Below are positions 42,487-52,722 of a stretch of 64,000 nucleotides of DNA, in pieces. The position numbers were made by a program, and so were the translations under genes. The stretch comes from an uncultured Bacilli bacterium (GTDB lineage: Bacteria > Bacillota_I > Bacilli_A > RF39 > UBA660). Position 1 is the stretch's first letter, and every line of letters begins with the position of its first letter. The notes under the pieces are model-generated. The model searched no databases, had not been told where the DNA came from, and saw only the letters and a program-made list of their open reading frames with translations. Location of the stretch: the NCBI GenBank assembly GCA_944359055.1, contig CALVSO010000004.1:1-64000 (forward strand), in the 5' to 3' direction.

Positions 42487-42509
42487 AACTAACTTATGTT
42501 AGTTTTTTT
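42487..42509 (+). terminator. Terminator of the tRNA cluster
   Basis: AACTAAC-TTAT-GTTAGTT followed by a T-run. Confidence 0.85.
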
Positions 42510-42601
42510 ATTATTAAAAAATACTAATGATTATTATATTTCAAGTTAAAAAATTAATATATAATTATTTATATTGTAATTGTGTTTATTACAAAGAAAC
42601 A

Positions 42602-42634
42602 AAAAATCGAGCAAATTTCAAATACTCGATTTTA
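42602..42634 (-). terminator. Terminator of the 132-residue unknown gene
   Basis: AAAATCGAG and CTCGATTTT form a 9-bp stem around a 13-base loop; the minus strand continues with six Ts. The rest of 42510-42735 is AT-rich and shows no gene. Confidence 0.6.
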
Positions 42635-42735
42635 AAAATACTATATAATTATAGTGATACACTACTCTATTAATAAAACTAGTAATTTTTATATATATTT
42701 TTTACTTTATAAAACATAATTTTATGAATATTTTG

Positions 42736-43134
42736 TTACTTAATTTTATTATTGTTTAAAAATTTTACAAGTTTTTCTTCATCTGAATATATTCTGTATA
42801 ATGATATTTGGCTTATTTCTTTTTTCTTTGAATCAAAACCACCTTTTGTTTTTTCAATATTTCCATTAATAATTATATTATTTGATTCAACTGAAAAATC
42901 TATGATTTTCTTAATTATGTATTGTACAGAATCTGTATTTCTAGAATCATAAATACCACTACCACTATCCCATTTTACATGATAATGTAATTCATTATTA
43001 TCATCTATAAATAATTTAGAATTTTTTAATTTATTTCGAATTCCTTGATTATAACAAAAATTTATAAATATAGGTATTCCTCTTCTAACTTTCAATTTTT
43101 TAATTTTATTTCCATCTTTATGAAATTTGTACAT
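42736..43134 (-). CDS. Uncharacterised protein, 132 residues
   Basis: Soluble and basic (KIKKLKVRRGIP near the start), with an alternating hydrophobic pattern suggesting a small alpha/beta domain and a motif-like HYHVKWDSGSGIYDSRNTDS in the middle. I recognise no family. The ribosome site is poor (GGAAGAG some distance upstream). It lies in a gene-poor stretch with decayed DNA upstream, so it could be an acquired gene or itself partly decayed. Confidence 0.6.
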   Translation of the reverse strand: MYKFHKDGNKIKKLKVRRGIPIFINFCYNQGIRNKLKNSKLFIDDNNELHYHVKWDSGSGIYDSRNTDSVQYIIKKIIDFSVESNNIIINGNIEKTKGGFDSKKKEISQISLYRIYSDEEKLVKFLNNNKIK

Positions 43135-43202
43135 CTTTTATCACTCTTCCAATAATTATAAATAATTCTATTATTTTTTATATTTTTCTTTTTGCTTTTA
43201 TA

Positions 43203-43292
43203 TTATCTATTTTCATCAGTAAATTTTTCTGGAATATTACACTTTAATAATTTTATAAGTTTAATTAGTTCTTTTTCAGCATAATCTTTCAA
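43203..43292 (-). pseudogene. Possible gene remnant
   Basis: The frame reads LKDYAEKELIKLIKLLKCN and continues IPEKFTDENR before a stop, with an in-frame stop three codons upstream (TAA, then AAA ACA TGT). The helical, charged composition looks like the C-terminus of a real protein. There is only a TTG as possible start and no ribosome site. Confidence 0.35.
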
Positions 43293-43369
43293 ACATGTTT
43301 TTTATCATTTGTATTTAAATCTATATTTAATTTTTATGGTAATTTAATTACATCAATAAATATTATTTT

Positions 43370-43403
43370 AAAAATTGCTATTTTTTAGTATATAGTAATT
43401 TTT
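43370..43403 (-). terminator. Terminator-like hairpin downstream of ddl
   Basis: AAAAATT and AATTTTT, then CTAT and ATAG, pair with one mismatch; the minus strand ends in Ts. Confidence 0.45.
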
Positions 43404-43465
43404 TTGTAACATCAAATTAAAGTAATCATTATTCATTATATATATTGTTATATTTTATATTAATC

Positions 43466-44650
43466 CTATAATTTTCCTTTAACACCTTTACTACCACCAA
43501 AATTGCTCAAAATATTAGTATCAAATGAGAATGTTTTTTGATGACGTAATTTATACTGTTTAATAGCTAATGTGATCATTTCATCTAATAATTGTTCATA
43601 AGATTTATCAGTCTTTTCCCATAAGTAAAATGATAAACTACCAGGTATTGTATTAGGTTCATTGATATATATTTTATTTGTTTTACCATCAATTAAGAAA
43701 TCGATACGACAAACACCACTTAAATTTAAAGCTTTAAATGCTTCTTTAGCTATCTCTTTTACTTTTTCAGTTGTTTTTTCATCTAATCTAGCAGGAATAA
43801 TTCTACTAGCTCCAGCCATTCCTTTGCTACCTTTAGAACCTAACTTACCTTTTCCACCACTTAAATACTTATCTTGATAAGTTAAAAATTCAGCTGTACT
43901 CATTACTTCTTCTAAAGTACTTGTTTGTTGATTAACATAATTGCCTAAAACACTACAATTAACCTCAACTAAATTTTCTACAGCTTTTTCTACTACAATT
44001 TTAGTATCATATTTAATAGCTTCTTCAATAGCATTTTCAATTCCTTCACTATCTTTTACAAAGGTAATTCCTACACTACTTCCAAGTGTTGCAGGTTTAA
44101 CTATAACTGGATAGCCAATTTTTTTGATTTTTTTAAGTATTTCTTCTTTTTCTTCAAAATATTCATTATCAAAAAACCAAGTATAATCTACAACAGGTAA
44201 ATCTAAACTTTGAAATACTTGTTTCATTATTACTTTATCTTGACCTAAACTTGATCCTAAAACATTACTTCCAACATATGGAACTCCTACCATCTCTAAA
44301 TAACCTTGAATAGTACCATCTTCCATATTATTACCATGAACAACAGGAAGAACTATATCCAAATCAGCTACTACTGTTCTAAAAAGATTTAAAGCTTGTA
44401 ATCTAAATGCTCCATTATGATTATATAATACTACTTTTTTAGCGTATTTTTTTAATGTTTCAAAATCACGATAGATATCGATATCCATTAACATTTTACC
44501 TGTGTACCAAGTTCTATCTTTTGCTACATAAATTGGATAAATATCATATTTTTCCTTATTTAAATGATTCATTGCTTGAACTGCTGAAATAATACTTACT
44601 TCATGTTCAACAGTCACACCACCAAATATTACTCCTACTTTAATTTTCAT
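43466..44650 (-). CDS. ddl: D-alanine--D-alanine ligase
   Basis: ATP-grasp ligase making the D-Ala-D-Ala dipeptide of peptidoglycan. Visible are FGGVTVEHEVSIIS at the N-terminus, LPVVHGNNMEDGTIQG, YPVIVKPATLGSSVGI, and RIDFLIDG then INEPNTIPGSLSFYLW in the C-terminal grasp domain. A Gly/Ser/Lys-rich insertion (SGGKGKLGSKGSKG) lies in the omega-loop region and makes the protein 394 residues, longer than most Ddl. The start is the second ATG, nine bases after AGGAG. It overlaps the hydrolase gene ahead of it by 11 bp. Confidence 0.95.
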   Translation of the reverse strand: MKIKVGVIFGGVTVEHEVSIISAVQAMNHLNKEKYDIYPIYVAKDRTWYTGKMLMDIDIYRDFETLKKYAKKVVLYNHNGAFRLQALNLFRTVVADLDIVLPVVHGNNMEDGTIQGYLEMVGVPYVGSNVLGSSLGQDKVIMKQVFQSLDLPVVDYTWFFDNEYFEEKEEILKKIKKIGYPVIVKPATLGSSVGITFVKDSEGIENAIEEAIKYDTKIVVEKAVENLVEVNCSVLGNYVNQQTSTLEEVMSTAEFLTYQDKYLSGGKGKLGSKGSKGMAGASRIIPARLDEKTTEKVKEIAKEAFKALNLSGVCRIDFLIDGKTNKIYINEPNTIPGSLSFYLWEKTDKSYEQLLDEMITLAIKQYKLRHQKTFSFDTNILSNFGGSKGVKGKL

Positions 44651-45380
44651 TATTATCATCTCCTATAAAACTTTTAAGTACTCTTACTGTTTGATCAAAT
44701 CTTTCTAAATAAGCATAATGAGAACAGCCTTCATAAGTAACTAATCCACAATTATCAATCAATTTTTCTAATTCATATGCATCATTGATACTAACTGCTT
44801 GATCCATAGTCCCCCAAATAAGTAAAGTTGGACATTTAATTTTATATAATTGATCAGATATATCATAATTTACTGTTTCAACTAATATTTTACGCATCAT
44901 ATCACTGGCATTCTTATAATCAGTTGAACCAATATGTCTTTTAGCAAATCCTTCTAATTTATTTAAAACTGGTATCTTTTTAGCAGTTTTTAATAATTTA
45001 GTTTTTAAAGATAATTTTTTAACATTCTTTTTATATGGACTAGCTAAACAAATTAATTTTTTTACATTATATTTTGTAGCATATAATAGCCCTATCTTCC
45101 CACCAAATGAATGACCAATTATAATAGGATTATCAACATGCAATTTATCTAATAATTCTTTTAAAAATGAAACATAATCATCTACAGTCCATACTTCTTT
45201 TGGTTCTTCGCTTTTACCATAGCCTGGTAAATCAACTATTATAATTCTATTAGTATTAATAAATTGATTACCAAGTCCTTGCATCATTTCTATATTTTGT
45301 CCCCAACCATGTAACAAAACTATTGGGTTGCTTTTTGTGCCATAATCTACATAATTAATATCTACATCTTTTATTACCAT
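44640..45380 (-). CDS. Alpha/beta hydrolase
   Basis: 246 residues: oxyanion HGWGQN near residue 25, nucleophile elbow GHSFGG (~93), acid Asp in WGTMDQAVS (~190) and His in GCSHYAYLE (~220), a full catalytic triad. The substrate cannot be predicted. Its 3' end overlaps ddl, which suggests co-regulation with cell-wall synthesis. GGTGAG lies upstream of the ATG. Confidence 0.9.
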   Translation of the reverse strand: MVIKDVDINYVDYGTKSNPIVLLHGWGQNIEMMQGLGNQFINTNRIIIVDLPGYGKSEEPKEVWTVDDYVSFLKELLDKLHVDNPIIIGHSFGGKIGLLYATKYNVKKLICLASPYKKNVKKLSLKTKLLKTAKKIPVLNKLEGFAKRHIGSTDYKNASDMMRKILVETVNYDISDQLYKIKCPTLLIWGTMDQAVSINDAYELEKLIDNCGLVTYEGCSHYAYLERFDQTVRVLKSFIGDDNNEN

Positions 45381-45431
45381 GTTCTCACCTTCTTAATTAT
45401 ACCATTTTTTTCATATTTTTCAAACAATTTA

Positions 45432-45824
45432 TTAATTTATAATAATATTTTCAATATTTAAATTTCTTATTTTATTTAAATCACAATTAACTTTTATTTT
45501 TTTTATTATAATTCCTGAAATATTAAAATTTATTGATTCATTTTTATAATTGTTATTAATTAATTCACTAATAACGGCATTTTTAAATGTTTCAACATCT
45601 TTAAATTTATATCTTTTTTTTATCTTATATAGATCATTAATATATGGCTCAACCCATACAACATTTATATCATTAAAATATAAATTAAAATTATTAGTAG
45701 ATATATTTTGATTAGGAAATTCTAAAATATATGTATTTGATTCTAATTTTATCTCATTAAAAACAGGCATAGAAGGATTATTTATAAATAATAAAAAAAA
45801 TACAAATAGAATAAATTTTTTCAT
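45432..45824 (-). CDS. Small secreted or membrane-anchored protein, unknown
   Basis: 130 residues from the ATG five bases after GGTGA. An N-terminal hydrophobic signal (KKFILFVFFLLFI) is followed by a soluble region rich in Asn, Ile and Val, presumably extracytoplasmic. I recognise no family. It lies between the glycosyltransferase and hydrolase genes on the same strand. Confidence 0.6.
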   Translation of the reverse strand: MKKFILFVFFLLFINNPSMPVFNEIKLESNTYILEFPNQNISTNNFNLYFNDINVVWVEPYINDLYKIKKRYKFKDVETFKNAVISELINNNYKNESINFNISGIIIKKIKVNCDLNKIRNLNIENIIIN

Positions 45825-45862
45825 AAAACTCACCATTTGTATTTTGTCCTTTTTTATTTAAA

Positions 45863-47092
45863 TTATTTTTTTATTTCTTCAATATCCATACTTCTTTTAT
45901 GTTTTATTGGTTCCCAAGCTAAATCTTTCTTAAATAAACAGATAAAGTTAATTGGTATCCATGTTAACATAAAAAGTGAGAATAATAATATACCTGACAT
46001 TATATCTTTAACACTTTTCTTATTATATCTAATAACAAATATATTAATTACAACATTAGCTAAATAAGTTATTAAGAAGAATAATATACCATATGAATAC
46101 ATATATGAAAACACATCATATAATTGTACATTAAATATTCTAAATAATATTAATACGACTGTTAATAAAGTAGCTAAAACTTGAACATATGGTGCCATAA
46201 AAGATAATAACATATCTAAACAAGCAATATAACCTGTTTTACTATATGTTCTAAATAAATCTTTATAATATCTTTTAAAACATTGCATATTACCCATTGA
46301 CCATCTTTTTCTTTGCTTCCAAGATTGCTTAAATTCTGTTGGTTGTTCATCATATGTAAGAGCATCTTCCACAAACATAACTTTTATTCCTCTTAATGCA
46401 CATTGAGCTGTGAATTCAACATCTTCAGTTAAAGTGTATGTATTAAATCCATATTCGTCAATAACTTCTTTTTTTATCATAAAACCTGTACCATTTATAC
46501 TAGCTGCTCCACCCATTTGCATACGTGCTTTACTGAAAAAGAAATTTTGAATCCAATAAAATATAGAATAACTTCCACTTATCCAGTTATCACTTGGGTT
46601 TTTACTATCTCTAAATCCTTGCGCAACTTTATGTCCTTCACATAATGCATCATTCATTCTTGCTAAAAATTCTGGATGAACAACATTATCAGCATCAAAT
46701 ATTATATATGCATCGATATCTTTATTTTTAGATAGCTTATCAAATGTAAATTTTAAAACTTCACCTTTTGATTTTGTTGGTACAGTACATTTAATAATTT
46801 TAGCTCCAGCTTTCTTAGCAGCTTTTTCTGTATCATCAGTACAATTATTAGGTATTACATAAACATCGTATAAATCTTCAGGATAATCTTGTTTTAACAA
46901 ACTTTTAACTAAATTTCCAATAACTCCTTCTTCATTTCTTGAAGCAATTAAAATAGCAAATTTGTGTTTTGGTTTATGCTTTTTTATTAATTTTTTATTA
47001 ATATTTTTAAAAGCAAAAAAACCAGTTAATAAAAAATATAAACCATATGCCAAAGACATAATAAATAAAATATAATAAATAAATTGTATCAT
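45863..47092 (-). CDS. Processive family 2 glycosyltransferase (IcaA/BcsA-like)
   Basis: Membrane enzyme with one or two N-terminal helices (~1-25), the GT-A domain and three or more C-terminal helices. It carries the polymerase signature D, DxD, TED, QxxRW: FDADNVVHPEF, LTEDVEF and QRKRW. It would polymerise a UDP-sugar into an extracellular polysaccharide or glycolipid. IcaB/IcaC-type partner genes are missing here. 409 residues. Confidence 0.88.
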   Translation of the reverse strand: MIQFIYYILFIMSLAYGLYFLLTGFFAFKNINKKLIKKHKPKHKFAILIASRNEEGVIGNLVKSLLKQDYPEDLYDVYVIPNNCTDDTEKAAKKAGAKIIKCTVPTKSKGEVLKFTFDKLSKNKDIDAYIIFDADNVVHPEFLARMNDALCEGHKVAQGFRDSKNPSDNWISGSYSIFYWIQNFFFSKARMQMGGAASINGTGFMIKKEVIDEYGFNTYTLTEDVEFTAQCALRGIKVMFVEDALTYDEQPTEFKQSWKQRKRWSMGNMQCFKRYYKDLFRTYSKTGYIACLDMLLSFMAPYVQVLATLLTVVLILFRIFNVQLYDVFSYMYSYGILFFLITYLANVVINIFVIRYNKKSVKDIMSGILLFSLFMLTWIPINFICLFKKDLAWEPIKHKRSMDIEEIKK

Positions 47093-47155
47093 TAAAATTT
47101 CACTCCTAAAACTTGATATTTACATTATACCATATTTTACTAAAATAGTAAAAAA

Positions 47156-47587
47156 CTATAAATATTTTTTCAAACTATTTATAGTTTCGTTTTGAAATTC
47201 TAAAAATTCTTTTGCCATTTTAATAGTTTTTTTATCAGCAATTTCATCATATTGACTAATTTTCTTTTCCATATCTAATGTTCCCATTGATATACCTTTT
47301 ATTAACATATCAGCAATACTAGCATCACTATTATCACTAATAACTTCTTTTTTTATTCCTAAACTTGATCCCATTTTAGCCATCATACCAATTGGCTTTG
47401 CCTTTACACCTTTTAATTGTTTTTTAATACTCTTATAATACTCTTCATATTTTTTTAATATATCTTCTAATGTTTTAATAATTTTATTATCTTTATCTTT
47501 TAATTCATTAATTAATTTTTCTATTGAATATTTTGCCATTTCACTATCTTGGTAAATATATTCTAATAATTCATTATTTTCATTCAT
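47156..47587 (-). CDS. All-helical protein of unknown function
   Basis: 143 residues, predicted as a four-helix bundle: two amphipathic helices (~1-55), a loop with KPIGMMAKMGSSLGIK, then helices with NSDASIADMLIKGISMGTLDM and a C-terminal helix. I think of a family widespread in Bacillota but cannot name a function. Monocistronic, with GGAGATGAT before the ATG. Confidence 0.65.
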   Translation of the reverse strand: MNENNELLEYIYQDSEMAKYSIEKLINELKDKDNKIIKTLEDILKKYEEYYKSIKKQLKGVKAKPIGMMAKMGSSLGIKKEVISDNSDASIADMLIKGISMGTLDMEKKISQYDEIADKKTIKMAKEFLEFQNETINSLKKYL

Positions 47588-47633
47588 AATATCATCTCCA
47601 ATAATATTATGGAATTAAATAATTATTTTATAC

Positions 47634-47655
47634 AAAAAAAGGTGCATTAAGCACC
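47634..47655 (-). terminator. Terminator of rpsB-tsf
   Basis: GGTGC and GCACC pair around the tsf stop codon; seven Ts follow on the minus strand. Confidence 0.85.
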
Positions 47656-48519
47656 CATTTGTTTTGCAACTTCGCTAGCGAAATCTTCTTCTCTTTTTTC
47701 CATTCCTTCGCCAACTTCGAATCTTACCATATTATCAATAGTACCACCATTATTTTTAACATAAGTTAAAACATTGATACTATCATCTTTAACGAAAGAT
47801 TGTTCTTCTAAACATGATTCTTGATAGAATTTTAATAATCTACCTTCAACCATTTTTTCAGCTATATTAGCAGGTTTTCCTTCTTCCATAGCTTGTTTTT
47901 TAAGTACTTCTCTTTCATTATCAACTACTTCTTGAGCTAACTCATCTCTTCTTACAACAGTAGGTTTCATAGCTGCTGCATGCATTGCAACATCTTTAGC
48001 AACTTCTTCTGTTGTATTAGATAAAGTTACTAATACAGCAATTTTTCCACCCATGTGTAAATAAGAACCAAATACTTGATTATCTTCTTTAGTTAATTTT
48101 TCAAATCTTCTGAAAGATAATTTTTCACCAATTTTAGCTGTTTTATTAACAATTAAATCTTCGATAGTTTCTCCATCAACATTTAATTTTAAAACATCTT
48201 CATTAGTTTTAACATCATTATTAATAATAGCTTTTAAAATAGTATCTACTAATGATTTGAATTCTTCGTTTTTAGCAACAAAATCTGTTTCTGAATTTAC
48301 TTCAACGATAACAGCTTTATTACCATCTATTAAAGTAGCAGCTAAACCTTCTGCAGCAATTCTATCTGCTTTTTTAGCGGCTTTACTAATTCCTTTTTCT
48401 CTTAACCAGTTGATAGCTTCATCTATAGAACCATTTGTGGCTTCTAAGGCTTTTTTACAATCAAGCATACCAGCACCAGTTACTTCTCTTAATTCTTTTA
48501 CTAAACTAGCACTTATCAT
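47647..48519 (-). CDS. tsf: Translation elongation factor Ts
   Basis: Nucleotide exchange factor for EF-Tu. The opening is LVKELREVTGAGMLDCKKAL with the EF-Tu contact EVNSETDFVAKNEEF (~75-89) and a CLEEQSFVKDDS region near the end. 290 residues is normal. It is 12 bp downstream of rpsB, the usual arrangement. Confidence 0.97.
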   Translation of the reverse strand: MISASLVKELREVTGAGMLDCKKALEATNGSIDEAINWLREKGISKAAKKADRIAAEGLAATLIDGNKAVIVEVNSETDFVAKNEEFKSLVDTILKAIINNDVKTNEDVLKLNVDGETIEDLIVNKTAKIGEKLSFRRFEKLTKEDNQVFGSYLHMGGKIAVLVTLSNTTEEVAKDVAMHAAAMKPTVVRRDELAQEVVDNEREVLKKQAMEEGKPANIAEKMVEGRLLKFYQESCLEEQSFVKDDSINVLTYVKNNGGTIDNMVRFEVGEGMEKREEDFASEVAKQMGA

Positions 48520-48531
48520 TATTATCTCTCC

Positions 48532-49533
48532 TTATTTTAAAGCTTCTAATAATTCAGCTTTTTTCATAGTTGAATAACCTTTGATTTCTTTTTCTTTAGC
48601 TAAATCTCTTAATTCAGCTACAGTTAAAGATTCTAAATCAACTTTTTTTTCTTCAACTTTAGTTTCTTTTTTTACTTCTTCTTTTACTTGTTTTTTTTCT
48701 TCTTTTTTGAAATCTTTTTTGTTAAATTGTTTTTTAAATGGTTTGGTTTCTTTTCTTGGTCTTTCTTCTCTTTTTTTAACTGTTTCTAAAGCTTTTTGCA
48801 TAACTTCAGTAGCATTTTCTTCTTTTTTGTCATTAGCATAATCAATTATTTCTCCACCATTTGCTTCGATAACTGCATTAGCCATAGCACTTGTAATTAA
48901 TTTTACAGCTCTAATAGCATCATCATTAGCAGGTATTACATAATCAACCATATCAGGATCACAATTAGTATCAACAATTCCAAATACTGGAATATTTAAT
49001 TTTCTTGCTTCTCTTATAGCAATTTCTTCTTTAGAAGGATCTACAATGTATAAAGCTTGAGGTAATTTAGTCATTTCTCTAATACCACATAATAAGTTAT
49101 CTAATTTAGCATATTCTTTCTTTAATCCGATAACTTCTTTTTTAGGTAATAAATCAAATGTTCCATCAGCTTCCATTTTTTCGATTTCTTCTAATCTTCT
49201 AATTCTTCTTCTAATTGTTTTGAAATTAGTTAAAGTTCCCCCTAACCATCTTTCAGTTACATAATAAGAATTTGATCTAATTGCTTCTTCTTTAATAGCT
49301 TCTTGAGCTTGTTTTCTAGTACCAACAAATAAAACTTTACCACCATTTGCAGCGATTTCTTTTAATGCTGCATAAGCTTCATCGATTTTTTTAGCTGTTT
49401 TTTGTAAATCGATAATATAGATTTCATCTCTAGAAGTATAGATGTATTCCTTCATTTTAGGATTCCATCTTTTTGTTTGATGTCCAAAATGAACACCAGC
49501 TTCAAGTAAATAACTCATTGACACAACTGCCAT
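48532..49533 (-). CDS. rpsB: Ribosomal protein S2 with C-terminal Rho-N-like domain
   Basis: The S2 core (~1-235) is clear: [55 protein letters not shown] ~65-residue Lys/Glu linker follows and then ~35 residues, [17 protein letters not shown] then [10 protein letters not shown], which match the Rho N-terminal/SAP-like helical domain. Standard S2 ends near residue 240-260. The extra domain could touch RNA or DNA. The start has GGAGGAAT upstream, after a leader of about 145 nt. Confidence 0.95.
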   Translation of the reverse strand: MAVVSMSYLLEAGVHFGHQTKRWNPKMKEYIYTSRDEIYIIDLQKTAKKIDEAYAALKEIAANGGKVLFVGTRKQAQEAIKEEAIRSNSYYVTERWLGGTLTNFKTIRRRIRRLEEIEKMEADGTFDLLPKKEVIGLKKEYAKLDNLLCGIREMTKLPQALYIVDPSKEEIAIREARKLNIPVFGIVDTNCDPDMVDYVIPANDDAIRAVKLITSAMANAVIEANGGEIIDYANDKKEENATEVMQKALETVKKREERPRKETKPFKKQFNKKDFKKEEKKQVKEEVKKETKVEEKKVDLESLTVAELRDLAKEKEIKGYSTMKKAELLEALK

Positions 49534-49712
49534 TATTTAATTCCTCCTTTTGTTATTACTTCGAGATATTTCAAAATTACACCACTTATAAAAGCACTAG
49601 GCATAAAAATCCATATCTGTGTTTATTTACATTTTCTAAATTATAGCAATCCCCGAATGTAAGCGGTTTAAAAAAGCCACTAATATTATATCATAAAGTT
49701 TTTAAAAATAAA
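49534..49712 (-). promoter_or_regulatory. rpsB-tsf promoter region and leader
   Basis: Upstream promoter TTTATT-16-TATAAT (49712-49685). Right at its start site a hairpin forms: minus-strand AGUGG...CCGCU plus UUU/AAA (49681-49662). A second, extended -10 TGCTATAAT lies at 49648-49640. Ribosomal-protein leaders often carry feedback sites; no known S2 leader motif is recognisable to me. Confidence 0.5.
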
Positions 49713-49735
49713 CATATTTTTTTCTTAATTTGATT

Positions 49736-50206
49736 TTATTTTTCAAATTTTATATCACAATTGGCAAGTTTTTTTAATCTTTTAATTCTTATTCTAATTT
49801 TATCACTTTCAAATAACCAAGCATAAGCAGCTTCCCATATTGCTACCCATCCTATTATCAATATAATTTCCGATAAAACAAAATTAATTTTTAAAACATA
49901 AGATATATAAAGAAATATTATCCCTAATAAAAATATTAGCATTTTTTTTATAGTAGAATATTTAATTATTAGTAAGTTTTCTTCTAAATCAATTTTATAA
50001 TTGTTATGAATTTTATTAATAATATCTTTTTTCTTTTCTTCATTTAATTTAAAATTAGATTTTATAAAAATTGATATTTTGTTGTTAAATGGTTTACCTT
50101 TACACTCTTCATATATATAATTGCTTAAATCATTAGATAAATTATTTGAATTATATTTACTAATATAATCATTTTCATCATCAATATTAATTATTATTTC
50201 GTTCAT
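49736..50206 (-). CDS. Uncharacterised protein with two membrane helices
   Basis: 156 residues. The soluble N-terminal ~80 residues are acidic then basic; two hydrophobic segments (~89-104 and ~109-128, KMLIFLLGIIFLYISYVL and SEIILIIGWVAIWEAAYAWL) are followed by a basic tail IRIRIKRLKK. No family is recognised. It starts 12 bp after parC on the same strand with AGAGGG upstream, so it may be the last gene of the parE-parC transcript. Confidence 0.65.
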   Translation of the reverse strand: MNEIIINIDDENDYISKYNSNNLSNDLSNYIYEECKGKPFNNKISIFIKSNFKLNEEKKKDIINKIHNNYKIDLEENLLIIKYSTIKKMLIFLLGIIFLYISYVLKINFVLSEIILIIGWVAIWEAAYAWLFESDKIRIRIKRLKKLANCDIKFEK

Positions 50207-50217
50207 TTATTCCCTCT

Positions 50218-52719
50218 TTAAATTTTAAAATCATCTAAAAAATCATCAATTGTTAATATTTTTTCATCAACTTCATCTAAAGAAATATCGATTATTTCTT
50301 CTTCAAATTTTGGTGTTTCTTTTTCTTGTTTTGTTAAATTAATTATTTCAAAACAATCAACAATTCCTTTTTTGTTAATAACTGTTCCTGTTGAATATCT
50401 ATCAACTATAGGTAATTCGGTAACTTTAATATTTGTAATTTTATCAGTTAAAATACCTAATTTTTTAACATCAATAAATGATTTTAATATTTTATATGGA
50501 TTAGTTTTAACATCTCTTACTAATAAAACACCACGTCTAGCTCTTGTAGATAATTCAAATTCAGATAATTTAACTCGTTTACCAGTACCATTAGTTGTAA
50601 TAACTGTAATATAATCACTACTATCAAATAAATTACCACTAACCACATAATCATCTTTTAAATTAATAGCTTTAACACCGCTTGCTTTAATACCAACAAT
50701 TGATATTTCATTAGTTTTATATCTTAATCCATAACCATTTAATGTTGTTATAAATACTTCACTTCCATTAGAATCAGTTACACTAACTAATTTATCATTA
50801 CCTTTTAATTTCATACAACACATCGGCTTGGAATATCTAGTTACTTTAAATTCATCTAATTTAGTTCGTTTAACCAATCCATCTTTACTAAATAAAGTTA
50901 TATATTTATTTTCATTAAAATCATAAACTGGAATACTATTTATAATATTTTCTTCACTATTTAATTTAATAATATTACTTATGTGTTTTCCTAATTCTTT
51001 CCATTTTAAATCTGGTAATTCATAGATAGGCACATATAAATAATTACCTAAATCTGTAAACAATAACAATGTATCTAAAGTATTCATTTGATATAAGCCA
51101 ATAATATAATCATTTTCTTTTAATAAAGTTTCACCATCATTAGCGTTATAACTTCTTAAAGAAACTCTTTTTACATATCCTTGTTTTGTAACTACTACTA
51201 TACAATCTTCTTTAGGTATCATTGATGTAGTATCTATTTTAATATCTTCTACTTCATCTACTATAAGAGTTTTTCTTTCTGTTGCATATTCTTTTTTAAT
51301 ACTTCTTAATTCATCTTTCATAACTGTTTTTAGTTTATTTTCATCATTTAAAATACTTTCTAAAAATTCAATCATTAATTTTAAATTATCTTTTCTTTCT
51401 AATAATTCTGTAACATCAGTATTAGTTAATTTATATAATTGTAACATAACAATAGCTTCTGCTTGCTTTTCAGTAAAATCATATTCTTTTACCAAATTAT
51501 CCTTAGCATCACTTTTGTTTTTAGAACTTCTTATTGTTTTAATGACTTCATCTAAAATTGATAAAGCTTTAATTAAACCTTCTACTATATGCATTTCGGC
51601 TAAAGCATGATCTAAATCAAATTTAGTTCTTTTCAAAATAACTTCTTTTTGATGAGCTATATAAGCATCTAATATTTGTAATATTCCCAATGTCATTGGT
51701 CTATTATTTACAATAGCAACCATATTATAGTTAAAAGATATTTGCAAATCAGTATTTTTTAATAAGTAATTTATTATTAAATCACTATTGGCATCTTTTT
51801 TTAAGTCGATAACGATTGTTTCAGGATTTTCTAAATCTGATTCATCTCTTACTTCTTGTATTCCTTCAACTTTTTTATCTATTCTAATTTCATCTATTTT
51901 TTTTACTAAAGCTGCTTTATTAACATCAAAAGGGATTTCAGTAATTACTATTTGATCTTTACCTTTATTCTTTACAATTTCATACTTTGATTTTACTATT
52001 ACTTTACCACGTCCAGTAGTAAAAGCATCAATTATGCCTTGTTTTCCGCAAGCTATACCACCTGTTGGAAAATCTGGACCTTTTACTATATCTAAAATTG
52101 TATCTAAATAACAATTAGGACTATCAATCCTTTTAATTGTCGCATCAATTATTTCACCCAAATTATGAGGTGGAATATTTGTTGCATATCCTGCAGATAT
52201 ACCATTAGAACCATTTACTAATAAATTAGGAAATTTAGCAGGTAATACAGTTGGTTCAAATAATGTATCATCATAATTATAAGTCATTATAACAGTATCT
52301 TTATTTATATCTTTTAATAATTCATTACTTATTTTAGATAATCTTGCTTCTGTATAACGATAAGCAGCTGGACTATCACCATCCATTGACCCATTATTAC
52401 CATGCATATCAATATATGGTGTATTTTGTTTCCACCATTGACTCATTCTTACCATTGCTTCATATATACTAGAGTCCCCATGTGGATGGTATTGTCCCAT
52501 AACATCTCCTACTGTTTTAGCAGATTTACGATATGGTTTATCATAAGTATTTTTTCCTTGATACATTGTATATAATATTCTTCTTTGAACTGGTTTTAAG
52601 CCATCTCTTACATCAGGCAATGCTCTATCTTGAATAATTGTTTTAGAGTATCTTCCAAATCTTTCTCCCATTATATCTTCTAATGAATAATCATATATTC
52701 TTTTTAAAACATCTTGCAT
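50218..52719 (-). CDS. parC: DNA topoisomerase IV subunit A
   Basis: Decatenates replicated chromosomes with ParE. The catalytic tyrosine is Tyr122 in [14 protein letters not shown], with [14 protein letters not shown] upstream and the C-terminal beta-pinwheel domain from ~500. 833 residues is normal for Bacillota ParC. AAYRYTE, rather than the AATRYTE of GyrA, and linkage to parE support ParC. It lies 3 bp after the sugar transferase. Confidence 0.95.
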   Translation of the reverse strand: MQDVLKRIYDYSLEDIMGERFGRYSKTIIQDRALPDVRDGLKPVQRRILYTMYQGKNTYDKPYRKSAKTVGDVMGQYHPHGDSSIYEAMVRMSQWWKQNTPYIDMHGNNGSMDGDSPAAYRYTEARLSKISNELLKDINKDTVIMTYNYDDTLFEPTVLPAKFPNLLVNGSNGISAGYATNIPPHNLGEIIDATIKRIDSPNCYLDTILDIVKGPDFPTGGIACGKQGIIDAFTTGRGKVIVKSKYEIVKNKGKDQIVITEIPFDVNKAALVKKIDEIRIDKKVEGIQEVRDESDLENPETIVIDLKKDANSDLIINYLLKNTDLQISFNYNMVAIVNNRPMTLGILQILDAYIAHQKEVILKRTKFDLDHALAEMHIVEGLIKALSILDEVIKTIRSSKNKSDAKDNLVKEYDFTEKQAEAIVMLQLYKLTNTDVTELLERKDNLKLMIEFLESILNDENKLKTVMKDELRSIKKEYATERKTLIVDEVEDIKIDTTSMIPKEDCIVVVTKQGYVKRVSLRSYNANDGETLLKENDYIIGLYQMNTLDTLLLFTDLGNYLYVPIYELPDLKWKELGKHISNIIKLNSEENIINSIPVYDFNENKYITLFSKDGLVKRTKLDEFKVTRYSKPMCCMKLKGNDKLVSVTDSNGSEVFITTLNGYGLRYKTNEISIVGIKASGVKAINLKDDYVVSGNLFDSSDYITVITTNGTGKRVKLSEFELSTRARRGVLLVRDVKTNPYKILKSFIDVKKLGILTDKITNIKVTELPIVDRYSTGTVINKKGIVDCFEIINLTKQEKETPKFEEEIIDISLDEVDEKILTIDDFLDDFKI

Positions 52720-52722
52720 AAC

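Larger units (their letters stand above)
43135..43465. other. 331-bp stretch without an intact gene
   Basis: Very AT-rich. Its minus strand holds a terminator-like hairpin for ddl (43370-43403) and, at 43203-43292, an open piece with coding-like composition but no convincing start. Nothing else is recognisable. Confidence 0.6.

Noticed and set aside
48581-48841. Rightward frame opposite rpsB (Phe/Ser-rich)
   Set aside because: Antisense of the Lys/Glu-rich S2 linker, which always gives Phe/Leu/Ser codons on the other strand.
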